Positions 16,163 through 23,131 of a DNA stretch of 64,000 nucleotides are shown in pieces (positions within the stretch are counted from its first letter, which is position 1; the number at the start of each line of letters is the position of its first letter). Both the position numbers and the translations under genes were made by a program. The DNA lies in assembly GCF_900103815.1 (NCBI RefSeq), contig NZ_FNHZ01000001.1:248001-312000 (forward strand), read 5' to 3'. The DNA comes from Lachnospira pectinoschiza (GTDB taxonomy: Bacteria > Bacillota > Clostridia > Lachnospirales > Lachnospiraceae). The notes beneath the pieces are model-generated. The model had not been told where the DNA came from. It was given only the letters and a program-made list of their open reading frames with translations, and searched no databases.

Positions 16163-16726
16163 TTAGTTAAAGAATGACTTATAACCGTCAAAGATAAATC
16201 TTGTAATGTTATCTGCAAGATGTTCCTTTGTAACATCACCTGGGTGATCAAACCACTTGATAATAGGGTTAAATATAATTGAACAAATGCAAACGCTTAA
16301 GAATTCAGGATCATGAACATTAGCTGTTTCACTTAAAGACTTTGCAATCTTATAAGTGAATCTAATCTTGATCTTATGCTGTAATCTAACATCGTCAACA
16401 TAGTTAAAAATTGACTTTAAATCACTTTGACGTGATTCAATGATATTGATTAATTGAACAATTGCTTGACGTGTTTCAATCTTATCTTTAGGAATTGCTG
16501 TAAGGTGATCGAATAATTCGTTGAATTGGTCTAGAATATAATCTTCAACTGCATCAATTAAATCTGGAATGTTTTTGTAGTGAGCATAAAAAGTTCCCCT
16601 ACTAATGTTTGCTCTTTCTAGAATGTCGTTGACTGTAATTGTCTTTGTGTGTGGCTCCTGAATTAACTCATAAGTCGCTGTGATTAAAGCTTTCTTTGTT
16701 CTGATAACATCGCGTCGTTCAGCCAT
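16163..16726 (-). CDS. TetR/AcrR-family transcriptional regulator
   Basis: The 187-residue protein has a TetR-type N-terminal HTH (about residues 8-55: KKALITATYELI, TITVNDILERANISRGTFYAHYKN) and an all-helical C-terminal ligand and dimer domain. An AAGGAG site precedes the start at 16726. It is divergent from the membrane protein at 16924, with 197 bases between. Two inverted repeats in that gap, at 16777-16795 and 16873-16889, are natural operator candidates. Repression of both genes is the usual arrangement for this family, but the ligand is unknown. Its 3' end faces cloverleaf copy A. Confidence 0.92.
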   Translation of the reverse strand: MAERRDVIRTKKALITATYELIQEPHTKTITVNDILERANISRGTFYAHYKNIPDLIDAVEDYILDQFNELFDHLTAIPKDKIETRQAIVQLINIIESRQSDLKSIFNYVDDVRLQHKIKIRFTYKIAKSLSETANVHDPEFLSVCICSIIFNPIIKWFDHPGDVTKEHLADNITRFIFDGYKSFFN

Positions 16727-16776
16727 AAAAATCTCCTTTTTTGTTTATTCCCATATTTATGCATAAAGATATACAC

Positions 16777-16795
16777 TTATACTCTGATAGTATAA
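16777..16795. promoter_or_regulatory. Inverted repeat, candidate TetR operator near the regulator's own start
   Basis: TTATACT (16777-16783) and AGTATAA (16789-16795) form a perfect 7-base inverted repeat with a 5-base spacer, about 50 bases upstream of the TetR start. Confidence 0.4.
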
Positions 16796-16872
16796 CATTA
16801 TATACAAAAAGTAAAGCAAAAATTAAACATTTACTTTATATTGTCTTTTTGTTTTAATAAATACAAGGACAG

Positions 16873-16889
16873 AGTTGTATTATACAACT
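16873..16889. promoter_or_regulatory. Inverted repeat, candidate TetR operator before the HPP-like gene
   Basis: AGTTGTAT and ATACAACT form a perfect 8-base palindrome around one base. It lies 35 bases upstream of the HPP-like start, where a repressor would block its promoter. Confidence 0.45.
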
Positions 16890-16923
16890 TTATTTTAGAT
16901 TATCAAGTTATTAGGAGTAAGAA

Positions 16924-17856
16924 ATGAATAGAAAAAATCTAGTTAACTATATACTTGCAGTTTTAGTTATAACATTTATGGTATTCTTATCAGAACTTTT
17001 AGGAGAAAAAGAAATAATTTTCCCAGAACTGGCTGCCCTATCAGTGGGAAGCCTTGTGTTAGCTGCTCTTCCATGGGTTGTGGATGGAAAACGTATGATT
17101 TTATACATTTCCCTTTCTGCTGTATGTGGTGTATTGATTGTATTGTTTTTACCAGGTCCTCTATATTTCCAGATGATAGTAGCTTATGCCCTAAGTCAGG
17201 TGATTTTCCTATTATCAAGAACTACAATGGCCCCAATGATTTCAGCAATAGTGCTCCCTGTTATGCTTCAAACTAGAGGCTATGTCTACATTTTAGCTGC
17301 CATTGGTCTTACAAGCTTGATTGTATTTATCAGATGGATTTTAGTAAAAAAGGGACTAAAACTAAATGTGGTTTATAAGCCAGAGGACAGCCTAAATAAG
17401 GACAATATAGTCCTTGCCCTTGAAAGAATTATAGTGGTTAGCTTACTTATGCTAATTTTTATTCCTAAGGATTTAAAGTTTATGCTAGCCCCTCCACTTC
17501 TTGTGGCCTTTACTGAGTTTACAAGGAAGGGAAATAAAGCTCTTAAAGCCCCTGTTAAAGCGGTGTTATTAATTTCTCTTTGTGCCACAACAGGCATGGC
17601 CTTTCGTTTTATATTAACAGTTAAGGCAGGTCTTCCTCTAACTTTAGTTGCAGCCCTAGTGGCAAGCGTAACATTTTTAATAATGAGACTTATGAAAATG
17701 TATCTTCCGCCGGCAGCAGCCATGGGGGTTTTAGCGCTTCTAATACCGGAAGAAAAATTACTTGTATATCCTCTTCAAGTAGTAGTAGGAATCACATGTT
17801 TAATGCTTTTTGCAAAGTTAATAGATAAGTTTAGATATCTATTTAGAAAAAAGTAA
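16924..17856 (+). CDS. HPP-like polytopic membrane protein controlled by a divergent TetR gene
   Basis: The 310-residue protein is almost entirely hydrophobic, with about ten predicted membrane segments and one basic connecting loop near residues 135-165. It appears to consist of two similar halves. Each has a re-entrant-like stretch near its start (FPELAALSVGSLVLAALPWV in the first, LAPPLLVAFTEFTRKGNKAL in the second), and the second also carries PPAAAMGVLALL. This recalls the HPP family of membrane proteins, a proposed nitrite or anion carrier group. The match is by topology and a few motifs, so I keep it tentative. TAGGAG precedes the ATG. A TetR-controlled transporter or membrane enzyme is the safest reading. 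Confidence 0.55.
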   Translation: MNRKNLVNYILAVLVITFMVFLSELLGEKEIIFPELAALSVGSLVLAALPWVVDGKRMILYISLSAVCGVLIVLFLPGPLYFQMIVAYALSQVIFLLSRTTMAPMISAIVLPVMLQTRGYVYILAAIGLTSLIVFIRWILVKKGLKLNVVYKPEDSLNKDNIVLALERIIVVSLLMLIFIPKDLKFMLAPPLLVAFTEFTRKGNKALKAPVKAVLLISLCATTGMAFRFILTVKAGLPLTLVAALVASVTFLIMRLMKMYLPPAAAMGVLALLIPEEKLLVYPLQVVVGITCLMLFAKLIDKFRYLFRKK

Positions 17857-17904
17857 AATTATTCGTGCAATATATTAACTTTTTTGGTAAAATATATCTT
17901 AGAG

Positions 17905-18000
17905 AAAGGTCCTTTAAAGACCTCATATAAAAGGTAGCCGCAAATACCTAAGTAAAGCCTTGAAATTAAGCAAAATTAGCTTCGTTTTACAGACCTTATT
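17905..18000 (+). promoter_or_regulatory. Structured 5' leader of the chemoreceptor gene
   Basis: The 234-base gap before the chemoreceptor gene contains an extended -10 (TGG then TAAAAT, 17888-17893) and three small consecutive hairpins: AGGTC/GACCT (17907-17923), AGGTA/TACCT (17932-17949) and GTAAA/TTTAC (17952-17990, with AAGC/GCTT inside). AAGGT of the second stem could also pair with ACCTT at 17993-17997, an alternative fold. I could not match it to c-di-GMP or any other known riboswitch class. Confidence 0.35.
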
Positions 18001-18090
18001 TAGAGGATTTGTAGCTGCTTTTTTATTTCGTGAACAAATAAATATGCGTTTAGAGAAAACGTAAAAAAATTCCGTTTAAGGGGGTTATTT

Positions 18091-19908
18091 ATGTCAGAGA
18101 AGAATGAAACAAATGTAGGTATTTTAAATTCATTAGCTTTCAAGCTATCTGTTGTAGCTTTTATAATTGCTGGTGTTTTAACCTCAGTGCTGATGTATTT
18201 TGCCATTACAAGTTCAAGAAATACTATGGAAGATACATATTACAAATATGCACAGAATCTGGCTGAAACAGCTGCAACTGCCCTGAATATTCAGATGGAA
18301 ACGCTAGCACCTGAGTATGGTTTTGAATCAAATGAAGAAGGTGCAGCAGCAATTGAAGCCTACATTACAAATTGGGCTGAGACAAATCCATCTGAGTATG
18401 CATCTACAATTACAGAGCTTTTTGAGGATTCTCTAGGTTCTGTTTCCCTTGAAGGTATTGATACAAGTTATACTTACCTTTCAAGTCAAAATGCAATTAT
18501 GGTTTATCATCCAAAGGAAGATAGAATTGGTACAGCTGTTACAAATGATGCTATTAATGCTATTTGTAAAAAGTTACAGGCAGGTACTAGCACAAGCTCA
18601 ATCGGTAATGGTGTTGTAACTTACACAGCTGATGGCTATAAGAAATTTGCAGGTTATGCCTTTACTAACGGTGGCAATATCGTAGTTGTTCTTGGTGAAT
18701 TTTCACAGGTAATGAAGCCTATTGACGATTTACAGAATTACCTATTAATCTTCTTAATCGTAGGTATTATTATTATGGCTATTATCCTTTATGTGGTTAT
18801 TAGATTATTCCTTAACCCATTAAGAGTGGTAACTGAAGAACTTAATAAGACAGCAAGATTTGACTTTACAACAGATGATAATAACAATAGTGAAAAGCTT
18901 GGCAAGCGTAAAGATGAAATTGGCGTAATTGCTAGAGCAGCCCATGAAATGATTAAGCATCTTACAAGTATTGTTGTTAATATTAACGATGCAGGTGAAA
19001 AGATTAATAGTAACGTTTTAGAGCTTCGCAATAGTACGGATGAGGTTAATAATAAATGTACCGATAACTCTGCAACTAGTGAAGAGCTTGCAGCAGCTAT
19101 GCAGGAGACTTCTTCAACTGCTGAGACAATTGCTCAAAATGTTGTGGAGATGCAGGGCGAGGCTAAGAATATTGACAAGTTAGCAGACTCTGGCGTTGGC
19201 TTATCTGAAGAGATTATGGATAGAGCTGATAAGTTAAAGGTTAGCACAGATCAGGCGACTAATAAGACTAAGTCAATGTACTCCTCTGTTAAGGCTAAGG
19301 CAGATGAAGCTATTGAAAGCTCAAAGGCTGTGGATAAAGTAAATGAACTTACAGACACTATTATGGCGATTTCTTCACAGACTGGCTTACTTGCCTTAAA
19401 TGCTTCTATTGAAGCTGCTAGAGCGGGTGAAGCTGGTAAGGGCTTTGCAGTTGTTGCTACAGAAATTGGTAGTCTTGCAGACCAGACAAGTGATGCAGTA
19501 GGAAACATCAATGGCATCATTGGTGATGTAAATAAGTCAGTTAATAAGATGAGCGAGTGCTTAGAAGAAATCAATGGCTTCCTTGAGCAGACAGTACTTA
19601 GTGACTATGCTCAATTTGCAGAAGTAAGTGAGCAGTACTACAGTGATGCTAATAGCTTTAAGGAGAGCATGATTGATATTAAGAACTCTCTATCAGAGCT
19701 TGGTGATTCTATCGACATGGTTACAGAATCTGTTTCAACAATTTCTACAACAGTTGAAGAGGCAGCAAGAGGCGTTACTGACATTGCTGAAAAGACAACT
19801 GAAATTGTTCAGGAAACAAGCGGCAACTTAAATATGGTTGACGAATGTGAAGGCTATGTTGAAGAGCTTGAGGAAATCGTTCATAGATTTAAGATTGACG
19901 AGCAGTAA
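18091..19908 (+). CDS. Methyl-accepting chemotaxis protein
   Basis: The 605-residue receptor has a first membrane segment at about residues 13-36, an extracytoplasmic sensor of about 170 residues (Cache-like by size, ligand unknown), and a second segment at about 214-238. A HAMP linker (to about 290) and a long methylation/signalling coiled coil follow. The conserved hairpin tip reads GLLALNASIEAARAGEAGKGF near residue 435. There is no C-terminal CheR/CheB-binding pentapeptide. GGGGG just before ATG 18091 is the ribosome binding site. It stands alone with a structured leader and its own terminator. No other che genes are in view, but fliB and a GGDEF protein lie within 15 kb. Confidence 0.95.
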   Translation: MSEKNETNVGILNSLAFKLSVVAFIIAGVLTSVLMYFAITSSRNTMEDTYYKYAQNLAETAATALNIQMETLAPEYGFESNEEGAAAIEAYITNWAETNPSEYASTITELFEDSLGSVSLEGIDTSYTYLSSQNAIMVYHPKEDRIGTAVTNDAINAICKKLQAGTSTSSIGNGVVTYTADGYKKFAGYAFTNGGNIVVVLGEFSQVMKPIDDLQNYLLIFLIVGIIIMAIILYVVIRLFLNPLRVVTEELNKTARFDFTTDDNNNSEKLGKRKDEIGVIARAAHEMIKHLTSIVVNINDAGEKINSNVLELRNSTDEVNNKCTDNSATSEELAAAMQETSSTAETIAQNVVEMQGEAKNIDKLADSGVGLSEEIMDRADKLKVSTDQATNKTKSMYSSVKAKADEAIESSKAVDKVNELTDTIMAISSQTGLLALNASIEAARAGEAGKGFAVVATEIGSLADQTSDAVGNINGIIGDVNKSVNKMSECLEEINGFLEQTVLSDYAQFAEVSEQYYSDANSFKESMIDIKNSLSELGDSIDMVTESVSTISTTVEEAARGVTDIAEKTTEIVQETSGNLNMVDECEGYVEELEEIVHRFKIDEQ

Positions 19909-19958
19909 AATTTATCAAAAATGATTACTGTTTTATAATTGAAAATAATTAATCAAAA

Positions 19959-19989
19959 GGCCCATATTTTAAATGTGGGTCTTTTTTTT
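19959..19989 (+). terminator. Terminator of the chemoreceptor gene
   Basis: GGCCCATATTT and AAATGTGGGTC (19959-19981) form a stem with wobble or mismatch positions, followed by TTTTTTTT. Confidence 0.85.
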
Positions 19990-20088
19990 AGACCTCATTT
20001 AAGATAAAATATTGCTTGGCTATAAATTTTGAATACTAAGTAGATAATATATAGAGATACATTTTCAAAAAGAAAAGGATAGGAAATT

Positions 20089-20619
20089 ATGAGTAAGAAG
20101 TTATTAGATAAGATCTATGAAGGCCATAAGTTACAGGATAAATATGGCAAGGAGTTTTATGAGGAGGCTAAGGAAATTTTAGAGCATCCAATCGTTTTAC
20201 AAATGAAGCAGTTTAATCATCACAGCCAGACAAGCTGCTATCAGCACTGCGTACATGTGGCTTATTATTGCTACAAGCTGGCAAAGATTCTTGGCTGGGA
20301 TGAGAAGGCTTTAATGAAGGGCGGATTGCTTCATGATTTATTCCTTTATGACTGGCATGATTACACACCAGGAAAGAATGAGAGATTACACGGTTTTGAG
20401 CATCCCAATAAGGCTCTTTATAATGCTCATAAGTATTTTAAGCTTACAAGAAAAGAAGGGGATATTATTGTAAAGCACATGTTCCCACTTACTTTAACTC
20501 TTCCTTCTTACAAGGAAAGTTACGTAATTATTATGGTGGATAAATTTGTTACCTCTTGCGAAGTTTTAGATAGATTCTTTAAAACTAAAAAAAGAATACT
20601 TAACCAGAAAGCAAGATAA
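20089..20619 (+). CDS. HD-domain phosphohydrolase-like protein
   Basis: The 176-residue protein has the HD metal-binding pattern. A histidine in SCYQHCVHVAYYCYK (about residues 46-60) is followed by the HD pair in GGLLHDLFLYDWHDY (about residue 84). A later histidine lies in GFEHPNKA and another in IVKHMFPL near residue 130, followed by VDKFVTSCEV, which resembles the final Asp of the family. HD proteins of this size often hydrolyse nucleotides or cyclic nucleotides; the substrate here is unknown. The gene ends about 130 bases upstream of a zinc-ribbon membrane-protein gene and may be co-transcribed. Confidence 0.85.
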   Translation: MSKKLLDKIYEGHKLQDKYGKEFYEEAKEILEHPIVLQMKQFNHHSQTSCYQHCVHVAYYCYKLAKILGWDEKALMKGGLLHDLFLYDWHDYTPGKNERLHGFEHPNKALYNAHKYFKLTRKEGDIIVKHMFPLTLTLPSYKESYVIIMVDKFVTSCEVLDRFFKTKKRILNQKAR

Positions 20620-20750
20620 TACTGAACTTTTTGGATACAGGAAACTTAAATTACCTTTACGGGTATATTAATTCATGTTATAATATTCTCCATTGTGATA
20701 TATTAAAATATTTTCACAACTATAAAATAAAAATATTGGAGGATTACAAT

Positions 20751-21620
20751 ATGAAATTTTGTCCAAATTGCGGCAAGCAGCTTCAGGATAACGAAGTTTG
20801 TACATGCCAGCAGACATCAAATGTAGCTCAGGGACAAGCACAGACAGCTAATGCAGGTCAGGCTCAGTTCAATCAGGCACAGTTTAATCAGGGTCAGCCA
20901 CAGTACCAGGGTCAGCCACAGTACCAAGGTCAGCCACAATACCAGGGTCAGCCACAGTACCAGGGTCAGCCACAATACCAGCAGCCACAGTATCAGGCTC
21001 CAAAGCCAATGAATCCAGCTGTTGCAGCAGTACTTGCATTCTTTACTCAGGTTTTTACAAAGCCTTACGATGCAGTTGTTAATTATCTTCGTTCAAACTC
21101 AGTAGCTGCAGCATACATCATGCTTACAGTATCTGTTGTATTATGCTTTATTAATAACATTTTAAGTGAATTAGAATCAGTTATTGCTTATAGCTCTCCT
21201 ATTTACAATCGTGAATTCCAGTGGGCTACAGTAGGTAGAAACTCTGGTATTGATTTACTTCAGATTTATGCTTATGCTTCACTTGCAGCATTAGTTTTTG
21301 TACTACTTACAAACTATTTTGATAAGAAGAACAACAATAGAATCAGCTTTACACAGGGTATTTTATTATTCTCAATTGCTGGTATTATCTCAGATCTTAT
21401 CGGTGTTTGTGCTAACTTAATTGACTTAATCAATGTTGAGTTCTTTACAAAACTTGCAAGCTTAGTTAATAAGTTCTCTTACGGTTTTGAAATTATCGTT
21501 GTTGTAACACTTGCAACATTCCTTGTTAAGGATAAGAACAAGTTACCACTTGTTTATGCATTAGCAGCAACAGCAGGTGCATTTGCATCAATGATCATCA
21601 ACATTTTATTTACATTATAA
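20751..21620 (+). CDS. Zinc-ribbon membrane protein with GQPQYQ tandem repeats
   Basis: The start is set at ATG 20751 because GGAGG precedes it and the protein then begins with the zinc ribbon MKFCPNCGKQLQDNEVCTC. An in-frame extension upstream lacks a site. The 289-residue product continues with a Gln-rich linker (residues 24-80) containing five GQPQYQ units, then a membrane domain with four or five hydrophobic segments (near 120-140, 170-190, 200-220, 235-255 and 265-285). Proteins with an N-terminal zinc ribbon, a disordered Q/Y/P-rich linker and a Yip1-like membrane domain are common in Lachnospiraceae. Their function is unknown; envelope stress sensing is a guess. Confidence 0.8.
   Translation: MKFCPNCGKQLQDNEVCTCQQTSNVAQGQAQTANAGQAQFNQAQFNQGQPQYQGQPQYQGQPQYQGQPQYQGQPQYQQPQYQAPKPMNPAVAAVLAFFTQVFTKPYDAVVNYLRSNSVAAAYIMLTVSVVLCFINNILSELESVIAYSSPIYNREFQWATVGRNSGIDLLQIYAYASLAALVFVLLTNYFDKKNNNRISFTQGILLFSIAGIISDLIGVCANLIDLINVEFFTKLASLVNKFSYGFEIIVVVTLATFLVKDKNKLPLVYALAATAGAFASMIINILFTL
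20892..20981 (+). repeat. Five tandem 18-base coding repeats (GQPQYQ)
   Basis: Five near-identical 18-base units beginning GGTCAGCCACA and encoding GQPQYQ lie head to tail inside the zinc-ribbon protein gene. They differ only by A/G at two third positions. A sixth partial unit (QPQYQ) follows. In-frame slippage could change the linker length without a frameshift. Confidence 0.9.
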
Positions 21621-21648
21621 GATGACTAGAATTTAATAGTGAATTTAG

Positions 21649-21676
21649 GCGAGACCCCAGTGGTCTCGCTTTTTTT
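21649..21676 (+). terminator. Terminator after the zinc-ribbon protein gene
   Basis: GCGAGACC (21649-21656) pairs with GGTCTCGC (21662-21669) around a 5-base loop, followed by seven T residues. Confidence 0.93.
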
Positions 21677-21762
21677 ATGGATTTATTATATAATGACAAA
21701 AGATGGGGTGAAGAGGGCTTATGTAAGCCCATAAAAAGATTTATGTCTTTAGGAGGTTTAAG

Positions 21763-22440
21763 ATGACATATTTAGACAGCGAACAAAACAAACAATTTTT
21801 AGGGAACGGCAAGGAGAATGCTAAAGGTGAAAGCCTAGAAACATTTTTAAATAATTATGATCCAACTAAGTATCAAAGTCCTTGTAACACAGTGGACACT
21901 TTGGTTTTTACTTATATTGAAGAAGATGGACATAAGAAAATCAACAGATTGCTTCTTATTAAGCGCGGCAATCATCCAAGTATTGGTATGTGGGCTCTTC
22001 CAGGAGGCTTTGTAGATTTTAAGGAAGACTTAAAGGCAGCAGCTATTAGAGAATTAAAGGAAGAGACAGGAATTAGTGATATCGACGCAATTCAGCTTAA
22101 ATCCTATGGAAAGTATGATAGAGATCCAAGAACAAGAATTATTACAACAGCCTTTGTTACTTTGATTCCAGAAGGTTCTCAGAAGGCTAAGGCAGACGAT
22201 GATGCCAGTGATGCAGCATGGTTTGATATTAATTTAGTGGATATTTCTGAAAATGTTACAAGACTTACTTTAACTTCAAAGGAAAAGGAAGAAGTCATTG
22301 CAGCAGATATTGAAAAGGCTTATGTAAATATAGCTGGAATTGTTGGAAAAGAATATAAGACGATTGAAAAAATCGGACTTGCAGCAGATCATGGGGAAAT
22401 TATTTTAGAGGCCTATGAGATGATTAAATCTGCACTATAA
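21763..22440 (+). CDS. NUDIX hydrolase
   Basis: The 225-residue protein carries a complete NUDIX box near residues 85-107 (GFVDFKEDLKAAAIRELKEE then TGI), which matches GX5EX7REUXEEXGU and binds the catalytic magnesium. The box is preceded by RGNHPSIGMWALPGG. An N-terminal extension of about 45 residues and a C-terminal helical region of about 50 residues surround the core. The substrate is probably a nucleoside diphosphate derivative such as ADP-ribose or NADH, but the sequence does not settle it. AGGAGG precedes ATG 21763. A flavin reductase gene follows after 25 bases and is probably co-transcribed. Confidence 0.92.
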   Translation: MTYLDSEQNKQFLGNGKENAKGESLETFLNNYDPTKYQSPCNTVDTLVFTYIEEDGHKKINRLLLIKRGNHPSIGMWALPGGFVDFKEDLKAAAIRELKEETGISDIDAIQLKSYGKYDRDPRTRIITTAFVTLIPEGSQKAKADDDASDAAWFDINLVDISENVTRLTLTSKEKEEVIAADIEKAYVNIAGIVGKEYKTIEKIGLAADHGEIILEAYEMIKSAL

Positions 22441-22465
22441 TAGATTTTATTTTGAGGTATTAGAT

Positions 22466-23032
22466 ATGAAAAAACAGACATGGAGAGCAGGAAATATGTT
22501 ATATCCTGTGCCTGCAGTAATGGTTTCTTGTAAGAGAGGAAATGAAAAAGCTAATATTATTACAGTAGCTTGGGCAGGAACTGTATGTTCAGATCCAGCT
22601 ATGGTTTCAATTTCTGTTAGAAAATCTAGATATAGCCATGACATCATTAAGGAAAGTGGCGAATTTGTGGTAAATCTTACAACTAAGAAGCTAGCTAGAG
22701 CTACAGATTTTTGTGGAGTACGTTCTGGTAGAGACATGGATAAGTTTAAGGAAATGCATCTTACAGAATATAAGTCCACACAGATTAAGGCACCAGGCAT
22801 TATGGAAAGTCCTGTAAACATTGAGTGTAAGCTTAAGCAGGTGATTGAGCTTGGTACTCATGACATGTTCTTAGCAGAAGTAGTAGCGGTAAATGTTAAC
22901 GAAGATTTGCTTGATGAAAAGGGAACTCTTCACTTAGAAAAGGCTGAGCTTATTGCCTATGCACACGGTCAGTATTATGGTCTTGGCCAGCATATTGGTA
23001 AGTTTGGCTATTCTGTAAAAAAGAAGAAATAA
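22466..23032 (+). CDS. Flavin reductase-like FMN-binding protein
   Basis: The 188-residue protein has the split-barrel pattern of the flavin reductase / ferric reductase-like family: YPVPAVMVSCKRG at the start, NIITVAWAGTVCSDPAMVSISVRKSRYSH (FMN phosphate contact region), then SGEFVVNLTT and FCGVRSGRDMDKF. The C-terminal LIAYAHGQYYGLGQHIGKFGYS segment is typical of the clostridial members. These bind FMN and reduce it, or work as small electron-transfer flavoproteins; the physiological partner is unknown. It follows the NUDIX gene by 25 bases. The first of two WalR-like sites overlaps its final codons. Confidence 0.88.
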   Translation: MKKQTWRAGNMLYPVPAVMVSCKRGNEKANIITVAWAGTVCSDPAMVSISVRKSRYSHDIIKESGEFVVNLTTKKLARATDFCGVRSGRDMDKFKEMHLTEYKSTQIKAPGIMESPVNIECKLKQVIELGTHDMFLAEVVAVNVNEDLLDEKGTLHLEKAELIAYAHGQYYGLGQHIGKFGYSVKKKK

Positions 23033-23048
23033 TTACATAGAGTTTACA
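23032..23048 (-). promoter_or_regulatory. WalR-type box 1 upstream of the LysM-G5-M23 gene
   Basis: Read on the minus strand the site is TGTAAA-CTCTA-TGTAAT, a full match to TGTWAH-N5-TGTWAH, the published WalR (YycF) recognition pattern of low-GC Gram-positives. It is 84 bases upstream of the gene start. Confidence 0.5.
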
Positions 23049-23078
23049 TTTTCGGGCTTTTTTGGTAATATTTAATTT

Positions 23079-23095
23079 GTTACAAAAATATTACA
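23079..23095 (-). promoter_or_regulatory. WalR-type box 2 upstream of the LysM-G5-M23 gene
   Basis: Read on the minus strand the site is TGTAAT-ATTTT-TGTAAC, again a full match to TGTWAH-N5-TGTWAH. It is 37 bases before the ATG and 47 bases from box 1. Confidence 0.5.
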
Positions 23096-23131
23096 TTTTT
23101 ATGTATTTGATTTAGAGGTAGGATTACAGTT

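Noticed and set aside
17905-18000. c-di-GMP-I riboswitch before the chemoreceptor gene
   Set aside because: A GCAAA and an AAAGCC occur, but the conserved AAACC loop, the tetraloop receptor and the third helix are missing, so I list it only as an unknown structured leader.
20892-20981. Short tandem repeats as a CRISPR array
   Set aside because: The units are head to tail with no spacers and encode an in-frame GQPQYQ repeat.
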